Notes: a model not told the origin generated them from the letters alone. 34,845 nucleotides of DNA from REEP01 sp964517265 (GCA_964517265.1 CAZFBS010000035.1:1-34845); one strand, 5' to 3'; counted from the stretch's first letter, positions 23,682-33,800 are shown. A program made the numbers and translations.

Positions 23682-23908
23682 TCCTCCTCCTTCGCGTTCT
23701 GCTGCGGGTTAGAAGATGATCGACCCACCGCGACAATCGGGCTCACCAACACGCCACGACACTCCGCGTCGATGCCGGCGATCATCGTCGGCCTCTCGAG
23801 GGAGGGAAGGCAACCAGAATCTAGTGGGGATGCCTTGGGCACAGCTGTACCGACTGGGACTCAACGAGCATCGGGAATGACTGCAATTGGGATCCTCATG
23901 AGGGGCGG

Positions 23909-24229
23909 CTAATCCCCTTTTCGTGCGCGCATGATCGCCCTCTCGTAGAACCTTTGCCAGCCGAGATGAGTCAGCCGCGCTGCGAGCAGCGTCTCGATCG
24001 CCTCGACGTTGATCGGGCCTTCGGCAATAAAGCTCAGATCGTCAGCGAGCACCCGACCAGCTTCTCCATCAAGAAGATTCCGGACCACCGGCGGGCTCAA
24101 TCCGAACATATTCGCGAGTGCGACGCTGGCCGCCGCCCAAACGCGTTCTGTGTCATAGCCGTTGCGCTGGCTGGCGGCCCAGAAGCCGGCGGAGGGATTC
24201 CGAGTGGGGAGAATGGCTTTCGTTGTCAT
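23909..24229 (-). CDS. Small hypothetical protein beside GcrA
   Basis: A 106-residue protein starting MTTKAILPTRNPSAGFWAAS. The middle (AWAAASVALANMFGLSPPVVRNLLDG-like region) and RVLADDLSF suggest a helical bundle. I recall similar small proteins with an NPxxGFxG start in alphaproteobacterial chromosomes and plasmids, without assigned function. The frame is open upstream to 24406 but that part overlaps the GcrA gene and is unlikely to be translated. The gene follows GcrA on the same strand, 107 bp downstream. Confidence 0.6.
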   Translation of the reverse strand: MTTKAILPTRNPSAGFWAASQRNGYDTERVWAAASVALANMFGLSPPVVRNLLDGEAGRVLADDLSFIAEGPINVEAIETLLAARLTHLGWQRFYERAIMRARKGD

Positions 24230-24336
24230 CGGCGTTGCTGCCGATCGACAACGCGCCGATTGGAAAAGACCTGTCCAGGGATACACGACCGCACGGAAAT
24301 GCCGCTGCAGGCAGGCACCCTGTTCGACCGCCCACG

Positions 24337-24699
24337 TCAGACTGCTTGAGGCATCCTGCGGTTTCTGTTCGCCGGCACATACGCGAGACGGCAGTGAGTG
24401 GGACAATAAGGCTTGCCAGGGACCGTCGGAGCGGCGCAGAAATGGAAACCGCCACGGTCAGCTTCGCCAAGGGGCCAACTGCACATTCCGGTGCTGAGAC
24501 GCTCCAGGCGGATGACGCTTGGCTCCTGGGAGGGTGCCGCTGGCGGCATCCGGCGTTTGCGCAGTTGGAGACGAAAAGCTTTACCGATGACAGCATTTTT
24601 CGTAATTGACAGGCGGCGAGCGATCTCGCTTGCACAAATGTCCTCGTTCCACAGCGTGATCAGCGCCGCCGTTCGTTCCGCAGTCCATTCCTGGGTCAT
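24337..24699 (-). CDS. gcrA: GcrA-family cell cycle regulator
   Basis: A 120-residue protein with the GcrA DNA-binding start (WTAERTAALITLWNEDICASEIARRLS-type helix-turn-helix, then TKNAVIGKAFRLQL). Its C-terminal sigma-70-interacting part includes CSWPLGEADRGGFHFCAAPTVPGKPYCPTHCRLAY. GcrA activates methylation-linked promoters through sigma-70 in alphaproteobacteria. At 120 residues it is shorter than Caulobacter GcrA (about 170), with the linker almost absent. It may be a second, divergent copy. The start follows GAGGGA. Confidence 0.9.
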   Translation of the reverse strand: MTQEWTAERTAALITLWNEDICASEIARRLSITKNAVIGKAFRLQLRKRRMPPAAPSQEPSVIRLERLSTGMCSWPLGEADRGGFHFCAAPTVPGKPYCPTHCRLAYVPANRNRRMPQAV

Positions 24700-25208
24700 T
24701 CCCTCTACTCCCGTACCGGTGGTCAGAAGTGCGCTTTGTCAGCCGTGACGCAAACGAAGAAAGCTATGACAAGATGTTACGAGTTTTTTCTGATGTGGTA
24801 CACAAGGAAGAGCGGCATGAACGCATGAACTTCAACGGTTCGCTGGCCACCGTGGCAAAAATATCATACTCAACCCGTCCCGTTGTGTAACCGGCCGTGG
24901 AATGAAGCCGCGCTTAAATCGAAGAAGAGCGTCTAAGATCTTGAAGAGATTAGCTATTTTCAGTGATCAGCACGAGCCGATCGCTCATGTCCTCACTGAG
25001 CGCTTTCCTTTTCCAACTTTCCCGCAATGGGAAGAACGCGTGGCGGGCTGAAGCTTTGCAAGAATGATTCGCGAACACTGCGGCCGCTTACGCTGGGGCG
25101 CCTAGCGATCAACAGGGTTCGCAATTGCCACATTCGATTCGCCGATATAATGCCGCGCTGACACTTCTTCGCTGCACTGCACCTTAACAGCGATCTCCGA
25201 GAAAGATC

Positions 25209-25239
25209 GCCGGCGGGCACGCTGACGTCGCCCGCCGGC
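25209..25239. repeat. Perfect 10-bp inverted repeat (hairpin)
   Basis: GCCGGCGGGC (25209-25218) and GCCCGCCGGC (25230-25239) form a perfect ten-base stem around an 11-base loop. No T-run follows on either strand, so it is not a classical terminator. It may be a regulatory or structural element. Confidence 0.7.
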
Positions 25240-25670
25240 CAGGCATCACGTTCGAGTCGTCCCAAGCCGATGCCAGAGGCAGGTCCCTCCATGCGCGCAG
25301 CCGCGTTTCGCGGTGTTCGCTTGCCTATGGGCACCTGCCTTGACAGCAGGCCTCCTGAAGATGCGTTCCGAGATATCCTCGCGCAGTATCGGGCATGCCA
25401 AGTGCCAGATGGCGCTAACGGCAGGCCCAATTAAGCAAGCCAAAGCTCGGTCGATCACCTCAACCCATGCCGCTCTTCATCCTGTTCATTCAACGACAGT
25501 CGTGCTATAATCGCGACTGATTATTATTAAGAATTGCGCATGAACGAGTAGAGGGCGCCATCACCAAGGTTTCTTAGAAATCTTCCAAAATACAATATCC
25601 GGGACAGGCCTTTGGCCATAGTATACGGCACATTTTTAGAAAGTGTTATTAGATTCCTTCTAAATATCTT

Positions 25671-25687
25671 GAATAACTTGGTTATTC
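25671..25687. promoter_or_regulatory. Palindrome, possible operator
   Basis: GAATAAC-TTG-GTTATTC is a perfect inverted repeat with 7-bp arms and a 3-bp centre, in the AT-rich stretch 264 bp upstream of the peroxidase start. Its size fits a dimeric regulator's site. No matching regulator gene is adjacent; role inferred from symmetry only. Confidence 0.35.
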
Positions 25688-25950
25688 CGTGTCCAGAGTG
25701 TCTCTCCTGATAGGATCCTTAGGAAGGAACCAAGACTAGACCCAGGGAAAAAGCTTCGACGATCGCCGCCTGGCTTTTCAACCGCCGAGGAATTTTGTTT
25801 TCGGAGATCTACGGGGCAAACGAGAACGGTGTGAGAAATCCCACAGACAGGGCGGGATGTTTGGCACCAAAGTCGGATCGGCCTACTGCGCTACGGTCGA
25901 TCGAGAGAAGATCTATCGCGTCGCCAAAGGCGCGAAGAAAGGGGAGGTTG

Positions 25951-27732
25951 ATGATGAAACGTCATTTTCGGGACAATTATTTTATCATTGGCGAAGGCAT
26001 CCTGACCTACGATCGGCAACATCGTGCGATGTGCGAGCGGCCGTCCACGGAAGCCGAGGTCCGCAAGTTCCGGTTCTCGCGAATGGGTCCGAAAGGACAG
26101 GCTCCCGACGAGGCTCTGCGTTTGGCGCTGGCCAAGGCAATGACGGCGAACACCGAGCAGCAAGACGATCCCACCGTTCCCGCCGGGTTCACCTATCTTG
26201 GCCAGTTCATCGACCACGATCTGACCTTCGACAAGACCCAGGCCGCACTCGGCGAGAACGTAAGCGTCGAGGCCCTGATCCAGGGTCGCTCACCAGCCCT
26301 GGACTTGGACAGCCTTTATGGCCGCGGGCCCAGCAACCCCGAAGACCAGAAGTTCTACCTGGATGGCGTGCGCCTGCGGACTGGGCCGACGGCCGCGACG
26401 CCGTTTCCGGATGCTGGCACAAACGCCGACTTGATCGGTTTCGATCTGCCGCGCAGCGGCCTCGGCTCGACAAAAAGTGCCCGCCGGCAGGCGATGATTC
26501 CTGATCCCCGCAACGACGAAAACTTGGCGGTCGCACAAACGCATCTCGCTTTCATCCGCTTCCACAACCGGATGGTCGACAAGCTGGCCAGCAAAGGCAT
26601 TCCGAGCAGCATGCTGTTCGCGGGCGCCCGGCGGCGGGTGGTCAAGCACTATCAGTGGATGGTAGTGACGGACTTCCTGCCGCGGATCGTCGACAGGACC
26701 ATTCTTCATGACGTGTTCAAGAACGGCCGGAAGGTGTTCGAGATCATCCCGGGCCGCGAGGACTATGACAAGCTTGACTATTATGTCGACAACAACGAAT
26801 CCCAGCCCGCCCGTCCGCACATGTGGGTACGTCCGGGGGACATGCCGACGATGCCGATCGAGTTCTCGGTTGCCGCCTACCGACTTGGCCACAGCATGGT
26901 GCGCGGCGCTTATCAGTGGAACCGGGTGTTCCGCAGCGGCGGGCCAGGGCCGATCGCAACGCTGGACCTGTTGTTCAATTTCTCCGGTACGAGCGGCACC
27001 CTCTCGCCGCTGCCGCCGCCCTCGCCGTCGGAGCCGCCTGTCGACCCCGATGATCCGGAGGCAGGCGATTTCGAGCGGCTGCCGACCAACTGGATCGCTG
27101 ACTTCCGCCGGCTCTATAACTTCGGCGAGGCTGGCCGCAATGACCTTAAGGTGCCCGAGGCCGACTTCAACGTGACCAAGCGGATCGACACGCTTCTGGT
27201 GGATCCGTTGAAGCTGCTGCCGCTGGGCTCGTTTGATGCCCGCGATCTTCCCGAGAGGCCGCCGGAGGAGCAAAGGAATCTCGCGTTCCGCAATCTCACC
27301 CGCGCGCAGATGGTCAGCCTGGCGAGCGGCCAGCAGATGGCCGAGCTGATGGCAGCGTGCGGCATCGATGTGACACCGCTGACGGAGGAGCAGATCATCA
27401 ACGGCAACGGCGGGGCGGATCTCCGCGGTCTTAGTCCAGAGCAGAAGTCCGAATTGAGCCGCAACACTCCGCTCTGGTTCTACGCCCTGCGTGAGGCCGA
27501 GTTGAATAACGGCCGTTTGACCGGCGTCGGCGGCCGGATCGTCGCCGAGGTGTTCCATCGCGCGATCGAGGGTAGTCAGATTTCGATCCTGCGGCAGCCC
27601 TGGTGGCGGCCGAGCCTCGGGCCAGATCGCAATACCTTCCGTATGGTGGACCTGATGCTGTTCGCCTTCGAAGGCCGCGCGGATCTTTTGAACCCGCTGG
27701 GTGACGCCCCCCCCGAAGCCGCAATGGTCTGA
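25951..27732 (+). CDS. Animal-type heme peroxidase
   Basis: A 593-residue protein of the animal heme peroxidase superfamily (PF03098). The distal site is GQFIDHD: Gln85, His89 and a calcium-ligand-type Asp90, with Asp88 matching the residue that forms a heme ester bond in myeloperoxidase. DPRNDEN holds Arg187 and Glu190, matching the catalytic Arg and second heme-ester Glu. The HLAFIRFHNRM helix follows, and the proximal His314 is in RLGHSMVR. All key residues are therefore present. There is no signal peptide. The start at 25951 follows GGGGAGG; an open extension to 25795 has no such site. It is first of a two-gene operon with a copper radical oxidase that could supply its H2O2. Confidence 0.94.
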   Translation: MMKRHFRDNYFIIGEGILTYDRQHRAMCERPSTEAEVRKFRFSRMGPKGQAPDEALRLALAKAMTANTEQQDDPTVPAGFTYLGQFIDHDLTFDKTQAALGENVSVEALIQGRSPALDLDSLYGRGPSNPEDQKFYLDGVRLRTGPTAATPFPDAGTNADLIGFDLPRSGLGSTKSARRQAMIPDPRNDENLAVAQTHLAFIRFHNRMVDKLASKGIPSSMLFAGARRRVVKHYQWMVVTDFLPRIVDRTILHDVFKNGRKVFEIIPGREDYDKLDYYVDNNESQPARPHMWVRPGDMPTMPIEFSVAAYRLGHSMVRGAYQWNRVFRSGGPGPIATLDLLFNFSGTSGTLSPLPPPSPSEPPVDPDDPEAGDFERLPTNWIADFRRLYNFGEAGRNDLKVPEADFNVTKRIDTLLVDPLKLLPLGSFDARDLPERPPEEQRNLAFRNLTRAQMVSLASGQQMAELMAACGIDVTPLTEEQIINGNGGADLRGLSPEQKSELSRNTPLWFYALREAELNNGRLTGVGGRIVAEVFHRAIEGSQISILRQPWWRPSLGPDRNTFRMVDLMLFAFEGRADLLNPLGDAPPEAAMV

Positions 27733-27766
27733 GCGGCCAGGCACACGTATACGCAGGGAGGCACAC

Positions 27767-30232
27767 ATGCCCGATGGATTCATCCCAATCCCGGACTGGT
27801 TCTCGTTCGAGAACCAGGGCGCCGGCATCGCCGTTGCCGATCTCAGCAACACCGACCAGCAGGACCTGATCGTCCTGATCGTCGACAATTCGCCCGACCA
27901 GAACCGCGGCATCTACCGCATCGGCCGCGGCATCGACGGAGACGGCAACGTCACCGGCGGCTGGACCCCATGGATCGACGTGCCCGACTGGTTCTCGTTC
28001 GAGAACCAGGGGGCCAGCATCGCCGTTGCCGATCTCGGCAACACCGGACAGCAGGATCTTATCGTCTTCATGATCGATAACCCGCCGGGGCAGAACCGCG
28101 GCGTCTATCGCATCGGCCGCGGCCTCGACCGAGACGGCAACGTCACCGGCGGCTGGACCCCGTGGATCGACGTGCCCGATTGGTTCTCTTGGGAAAACCA
28201 GGGAGCCGGCGTGGCGGTTTCATCGGCGGGCGGTCAGGCGGCGCTTGCTGTCTTCGTGGTCGACAACGGCCCGGAGCAGAACCGCGGAGTCTATCGCGTC
28301 GGCAGCAACCTTGATGCTGACGGCAACGTCTCCGGCTGGACCCCCTGGGTCGACGTGCCGGACTGGTTCTGGTGGGAGAACCAGGGCGGCGGCATCGCCG
28401 CTGCCGATCTCGACAACAATGGTACCCTCGACCTGATCACCTTTGCGGTCGACAACCCGATCATCCAGAACCTGCAAAACCAGGGGTTCTACAGAATCGC
28501 ACGGTCGATCGGCGCCGACGGCACGCCGGGCGGCGGCTGGAGCAAGTGGTTCGGGGTGCCCCACTGGTTCTCTTGGGAGAACCAGGGCGGCGATATCGCC
28601 CATGTCCGGATCGGCGGCCGCAGCAGACTGGCGGTGCTGATGATCGATAACCCGCCGGGCCAGAATGCGGGCTTCTACAAGGTGTTTGACCTTGAGGAGG
28701 ATCCGGCGGTGCACGGACGGTGGGACGTGCTTCCGTTCCATTCGGGCGTGCTGGGGGTGCATGCGGCGGTGTTGCCGGAGGGCAAGGTGATGTTCTTCTC
28801 CGGCTCCGGCAGCAGCAATTTCCGCTTCGATGCCCCGACATTCGGCGACGTCGCGGCGGGGGTGCCGCTGAGCGCGATCTGGGATCCCGCCGGCCCGAAT
28901 GGGGGAGCCGACTTGACCTTCCCCAACACCCTCCGGTTCGGCCCGGAGCGTGGCAACCGACCCTACGACTTCTTTTGCGGCGGCCACGCGTTCCTGCCCG
29001 ATGGCCGCATGTTGAACGCGGGCGGCACCCTCGGCTACAACAATTTCAAGGGCCTGAAAGAGTGCGCGGTGTTCGATCCTGTCAGCCAGCAATGGTCGTT
29101 CGTCGCGGCAATGGACCACGGGCGCTGGTATCCGACGCTGATCACGCTGGGGGACGGCCGGATTCTTGCCGCCAGCGGCCTGAACGAGGCCGGCAATGGC
29201 CACAGCCAGGAACTCGAAATCTATTCCGACGCGACCAATAGCTGGGAAGAGCGGCACTTCGACTTCGGCGGCGGTTTCCCCGGATTGCCGCTCTATGCCC
29301 ACCTGTTCCTGATGGCCGACGGGCGCGTGTTCTTCTCCGGCGGGCGAATGGATGATCCTCTCAACGTCCAGCCGTGCATTTTCGACCTGACCCAGGACCC
29401 GATCCCGACGGTCTCGGTGCATGACCTGCTCGATCCGGTCCTGCGCAATCAGTCGGCCAGCGTCATCCTGCCGCCGGCGCAGGATCAGCGGGTGATGATC
29501 TGCGGTGGCGGTCCGCTCGGCCCGGAGGACAAGACCCACGCGGTCGATACCGTCAGCATCGTCGATCTCAAGGCCGCGAACCCGGAATACATGCCGGCGG
29601 GGCGGATGGCGCTGCCGCGGATGCATCTGAACGCGGTCCTGTTGCCGGATCACACCGTGTTCGTCAGCGGCGGATCGCTGCAACAGGAGGATCAGCCGCT
29701 GGCCCGCCTGCAGGGAGAACTCTACGATCCCGCCACCGATCAATGGCGGCTGATGGCGGCGGCGAGCGTCGAGCGCCTCTATCATTCGACCGCCCTGCTG
29801 CTGCCGGATGGCCGGGTGATCGCCGCTGGCGGCAATCCGCACGGGGGCGATCAGGACGTCTTTTTTCCGCCCGATCCGCATGAGGAGATGCGGCTCGAGG
29901 TGTTCAGCCCGCCCTATCTGTTCCGCGGTCCCCGCCCGACGATCACCGATGCGCCGGCGGTGTGGACCTATGGTGAGACCGTCGCCATCGCCTCACCCCA
30001 GGCCGCCGGTATTCGCTGGGCCAGCCTGATCAAGAACGGCGCCGCCACCCATTCCTTCGACAGTTGCCAGCGGCTGATCGATCTCGACATCCAGTCGCAG
30101 GGCGGGGGCACGATCCAGGCGACGGTGACCGACAATCCCAATATTGCGCCGCCGGGCTGGTACATGCTGTTCCTCGTCGACACCCAGGGCATCCCCTCGG
30201 TCGCCCGCTGGATCCGGCTGCAGAGGCAATAA
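27767..30232 (+). CDS. Galactose/glyoxal oxidase-like copper radical oxidase with N-terminal repeats
   Basis: An 821-residue protein starting 34 bp after the peroxidase gene, with ribosome-binding site GGGAGG. Residues about 8-322 hold five FG-GAP/VCBS-like repeats of about 63 residues (VPDWFSxENQG...IVxxIDNPPGQNRGxYRI). Residues about 325-710 form a kelch-type beta-propeller and about 715-821 a galactose-oxidase-like C-terminal domain (DUF1929). All copper-radical residues appear: Cys404 (FFCGG) and Tyr455 (RWYPT) for the Tyr-Cys cofactor, Tyr672-His673 (RLYHST) and His762 (ATHSF). Such enzymes oxidise alcohols or aldehydes with O2, making H2O2. No signal peptide is seen. Substrate unknown; glyoxal-oxidase-like is more likely than galactose. 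Confidence 0.92.
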   Translation: MPDGFIPIPDWFSFENQGAGIAVADLSNTDQQDLIVLIVDNSPDQNRGIYRIGRGIDGDGNVTGGWTPWIDVPDWFSFENQGASIAVADLGNTGQQDLIVFMIDNPPGQNRGVYRIGRGLDRDGNVTGGWTPWIDVPDWFSWENQGAGVAVSSAGGQAALAVFVVDNGPEQNRGVYRVGSNLDADGNVSGWTPWVDVPDWFWWENQGGGIAAADLDNNGTLDLITFAVDNPIIQNLQNQGFYRIARSIGADGTPGGGWSKWFGVPHWFSWENQGGDIAHVRIGGRSRLAVLMIDNPPGQNAGFYKVFDLEEDPAVHGRWDVLPFHSGVLGVHAAVLPEGKVMFFSGSGSSNFRFDAPTFGDVAAGVPLSAIWDPAGPNGGADLTFPNTLRFGPERGNRPYDFFCGGHAFLPDGRMLNAGGTLGYNNFKGLKECAVFDPVSQQWSFVAAMDHGRWYPTLITLGDGRILAASGLNEAGNGHSQELEIYSDATNSWEERHFDFGGGFPGLPLYAHLFLMADGRVFFSGGRMDDPLNVQPCIFDLTQDPIPTVSVHDLLDPVLRNQSASVILPPAQDQRVMICGGGPLGPEDKTHAVDTVSIVDLKAANPEYMPAGRMALPRMHLNAVLLPDHTVFVSGGSLQQEDQPLARLQGELYDPATDQWRLMAAASVERLYHSTALLLPDGRVIAAGGNPHGGDQDVFFPPDPHEEMRLEVFSPPYLFRGPRPTITDAPAVWTYGETVAIASPQAAGIRWASLIKNGAATHSFDSCQRLIDLDIQSQGGGTIQATVTDNPNIAPPGWYMLFLVDTQGIPSVARWIRLQRQ
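27788..28732 (+). repeat. Five tandem repeats of about 190 bp inside the oxidase gene
   Basis: Units begin near 27788, 27980, 28172, 28355 and 28556, each at a P(D/H)WFxxENQG motif. The first two are almost identical at DNA level (for example GACTGGTTCTCGTTCGAGAA in both), implying recent duplication. The fourth and fifth have diverged more and the fifth is shorter at its end. Confidence 0.9.
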
Positions 30233-30373
30233 ACACCGATACTGCCATTGCCGGGGCGCGGGCCTCCGCCACAGGTCCCGCCCTCGGCGCTTCCCTCCTC
30301 CGCGGTACTGGTGGCAAGCGGCCTTGATCCGCTCACGTGCAGCGCGATAAGGCGATGGTTCTGTAGCCAAGCC

Positions 30374-30796
30374 TTAAAAGGAGGGCAATGTCGTCGGCAG
30401 GCCGCGGCGCTTCCAGCCGGACATCTGCCCTTCCAGGTAGGCGACTGTTTCATAGCCCAGAGCCCAAAGCTGTAGTTTGGCCATACCGGCGCGCGGACCA
30501 TGCGAGCAGGTGACAACGATCGGCTCATCCTTGCCGGCCGCGAGTTCGGCGTGGCGCCGCCATAGGACATGATACGGGATGTGGACCGCGCCGGGAATAT
30601 GGCCCGCCGCGTATTCCCTGGCCGTGCGGACATCCAGGATGCGCGGCGCGACTCCCGTTTCCATCACCGCCAGCAAGGCGTCCTGGGAGATCCACGCTCC
30701 TTCGCCGCTGCCTGAACTGAGCATTACGACTCCGGTGATGGCAACGGCGGCAGCTCCCAAGGCAATGATGGGGCGGCGCAAGGCACTGTGACGCAA
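30374..30796 (-). CDS. Membrane-anchored rhodanese-domain protein
   Basis: About 140 residues: an N-terminal membrane segment (PIIALGAAAVAITGVVML) and a rhodanese domain. The domain has ILDVRTAREYAAGHIPGAVHIPYHVL and the active-site loop CSHGPRAG, with a catalytic Cys. Rhodaneses carry sulfane sulfur as a persulfide; this one should face the periplasm. The TTG at 30796 has AAGGA upstream. An ATG at 30874 gives 166 residues, overlapping the preceding LRR-Roc-COR-TIR gene by 23 bp. Last gene of a same-strand cluster that begins with DsrE and another rhodanese, so sulfur chemistry brackets the TIR gene. Confidence 0.85.
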   Translation of the reverse strand: MRHSALRRPIIALGAAAVAITGVVMLSSGSGEGAWISQDALLAVMETGVAPRILDVRTAREYAAGHIPGAVHIPYHVLWRRHAELAAGKDEPIVVTCSHGPRAGMAKLQLWALGYETVAYLEGQMSGWKRRGLPTTLPSF

Positions 30797-30851
30797 ATCC
30801 GCTGTTCCTTTCTTGGCTATAAGCCGCCTTTTGCCGGCACCAGCCCTGGAG

Positions 30852-33800
30852 TCAGTCCAAATCCTTAAAGCCATGTTTCACCAACTCATCGAAGCTGCGT
30901 GGCTGAAGTGTATTGGCCACCGTCGCCAGGATGTCGGCGACATTTTGGGAGAAATCGCGCATGCGCCGCAATTGCTGCGCACCGCTCTCGCCCAGAATGT
31001 GGTAGCCATGTTCTTTTACCGGGGCTTCCAGAGCGTCATGTTGCTCTTTCCAGTAAATGGCGTAATTTGTGCGGTCCCTTGGCGTCCAGATCTTCGCGCA
31101 CGGCAGAGTATAGACACAGATGCGTCGCAAGAATTCCTTGTCTTCCTGCCGGCTGTTCCGCCACACCTCCGATAGCTCGAACATGCAGAAGGGCGATTTC
31201 AGGTACTTGTCGCTGAGTACGGCGAAGACGCGATCAGCCCGGCCGATCCGCCGCATGAACTTCGAGATCTGCTCGCCAAGGCCCATGTCCTTCTTGTCGC
31301 GCACGATCTGCTTGCCTTGCGCCACGGCTTCGGCGCACAGGCGATCGACGAGGGCCTCCCGGTCCCGGCCTTCCGGTGTATCGTCGCCCCAGGCATAGGA
31401 GACACACCACTCGGGAGCGGAGGATGGTTCCTGGCCAAACTCCATTTTTGCCGGCTCCTGGCTTGGCTCAGCGCCGCGCATGGCGCCCGACGCTATCGCC
31501 TCCTTACGGGCTGTGGTCGTGACTACGCTGGTCATGCCCGCCTGATTCTGCTCCTGCTCGATCAGCGCCATCAGCCGCTGCAGAAGATCCACCGCCTGCC
31601 CGCGCTGGGTCTGCACGCGGATGCGCCCGCGCCAGCCCTCAATCATCTCCTGCTCGATCAGCGCGCGGCTTTTTGTCTGCTTCTCGAAGACGTAGACCCC
31701 GTCCTGCCAGTACTCACCAGCGAGTCCGGCTTGCTGGCCGATCCGGGAGATCACGCTCCGTATGAGGCCCGGATGGAGCATCGCGTACTCGAACTCGGCA
31801 GTCTCCACAGGCTCATCCGCGTCCCATTTCTGCTCAAGCACGCTATTAACCCGGGGATCGGTTCGGTCGGGCAGGAGATCGGGCGCGATATATTCGATCT
31901 CGTCCTCGGGTCCGATGCGCCAGTGTTCGAAACAGATGCCGCACGATTGCATCATGCTGAGGAACAGCTTCTGCTCCTCGACACTGTGGTCCTGCCACAC
32001 CAAGTCTTCCAGGTTAGGCCGGATGAAGTGGCCGCCGAGCTGCCAGCGAATCGTTTTGTAGCACCTATCGCGGTGGAAGACGGCGTAGATCGCCTCCAGC
32101 GCCCAGCCTTGATCGAGGATGATGGCGTCATCGAACAGTCCTGGCCGATAGAACACGATCCCGGCGTCGTGCAGGTAGGCAAGGAGGTGGTCGGGACTGC
32201 TGATCCCGCCTGCATCTTCGCAAAACTGGTGGAACTGCGCCTGGCTAATCGTTCGTTGTTGCCGGTCCTCCGGCGGAAGCGCGGCATCGGCATCCCGCAT
32301 CGCTTCCAGGCGCTGCTGCACCCGGTGCCGTCCGCGGCCGATGACGGCGATCCCCTCCCGCTCGCGCAGCCAGTGCACCGCCTCGGCCAAAGCGTCATTC
32401 AGAGCGGCGCGGCCGCGATCGGTGCGGGCGCTATAGCGCACGATCTGGGGGAACTCGAATGCCTTGAACAGATCCGCCTCCGGGACCGGGCAGGCGGCAT
32501 CGTCTTGCGGACGATCGCACCGCGTCTGCACGACCAGAACCGGGCTGCCTGCGCCGCCAAGATGGCGGACGTAAGCGACCCAATAAGCCAGCGGATGATT
32601 GCGGAAGATGATGCCCTCATGCTCATACTCGCGCGCGTCCTCCAGCACCGGCGTCCAAGCCAGGAGAAAAATCGCGCTGGTGCGCATGAACAGGGCGTGG
32701 GTTCCGTGGTAAATGTCCTGCCCGCCGAAATCCCAGATCCGCAGCCGCGCCGGTGGCCCTTCATCGGATATTGGCAGCAGCGCGCTCGTTACGATGATGC
32801 CATGGGTCGATGGCTGGCCTTCGTCATAATTCTCGCCCCGCAGACGCCGGCAGAGTTGGGTCTTGCCGACCCGGCCGTTGCCAAGCACCATCAGCTTGAC
32901 ATCGACCACAGGCACGGTTCCGGCTTGCAGATCCCGAACATGGGCACGGAGCGCCTCCAAGCAACCATTAAATAGAGTCTGAGACAAAACTGCCGCAGGC
33001 ACACTTGGCAGGCGGCACCCGTGCAGGACCAGTTTTTCCAGGGACGGATTGAACAATAGTCCCTGTGGAAAGTCGTTGAGGGCGCACCCGCGGCAGTCGA
33101 GCGTCTGAAGCGCGGTCAGCCCGGCCAGCGGATCAAGAGTGCTTACCTGCGTACCGGCGCAACGGAGTGCCTGCAACGCGGTCAGCCCGGCCAGCGGTTC
33201 AAGATCGCTCACCCGGGTGAGGGAGCAATCGAGCCTTTGCAGCGCGGTCAAACCAGATAACGCATCTAGATCGCTGACCGGGGTCAGGGGGCACCAGAGC
33301 ACTTGCAACGCGGTAAGACTAGACAGCGGCCCGAGATCGCTCACCTGGGTGCGGGAGCAATAGAGCTCTTGAAGCATGCTAACACAAGACAGCGGGCCCA
33401 GATCGCACACTTCAGTGTCGGAGCAATCGAGCTTCTGCAGAGCCACCATACCGGATAGCGGACCCAAATCGCCCACCCGGGTGCCGGAGCACCAAAGCAC
33501 TTGTAGCCCGTTCAGACCAGACAGCGGGGCAAGATCGTACACCTCAGTGTCGGAGCAATCGAGGTGGCGCAAAGCTGTCAGGCCGATGATGCCACGGAGA
33601 CTCCCCAGGTTGCACTGATTCAAGGACAAGACCTCAAGTTCGGGCAGTTCGGTCAGCCGGCCGAGAGACGCTTCGATGTTATTCGGCGCGACGGCCGCTC
33701 TGCTGTCCATCCTTTCTCCGTCTTCAACAACAAACTGAATACCCAGGTACAGCCGCCGCAGGTGTTTCAAGGCAAACAGTTCCTCCGGCAGCGCCGTGAG

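Larger units (their letters stand above)
24700..25950. other. Long non-coding region upstream of peroxidase operon
   Basis: About 1.25 kb without a supported gene. Open frames (minus 24993-25430; plus 25313-25510) lack family resemblance. Composition changes from GC-rich to clearly AT-rich between about 25505 and 25740, just before the peroxidase gene, suggesting a promoter region or an acquisition boundary. It contains the strong hairpin at 25209-25239 and the small palindrome at 25671-25687 listed separately. Confidence 0.5.

Noticed and set aside
24993..25430. Minus-strand frame of 145 codons in the long non-coding region
   Set aside because: Includes the 25209-25239 hairpin, no family, no good start signal; kept as non-coding.
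26290..29881. Very long minus-strand frames opposite the peroxidase and oxidase
   Set aside because: Antisense to genes with intact active sites; His/Arg/Pro-rich composition of a shadow frame.
32000..32350. Prophage or transposon genes near the TIR gene
   Set aside because: No integrase, transposase or terminal inverted repeats are visible anywhere in the window.
31317..32975. 552-codon plus-strand frame opposite the LRR-Roc-COR-TIR gene
   Set aside because: Antisense shadow; the minus strand holds the recognisable domains.
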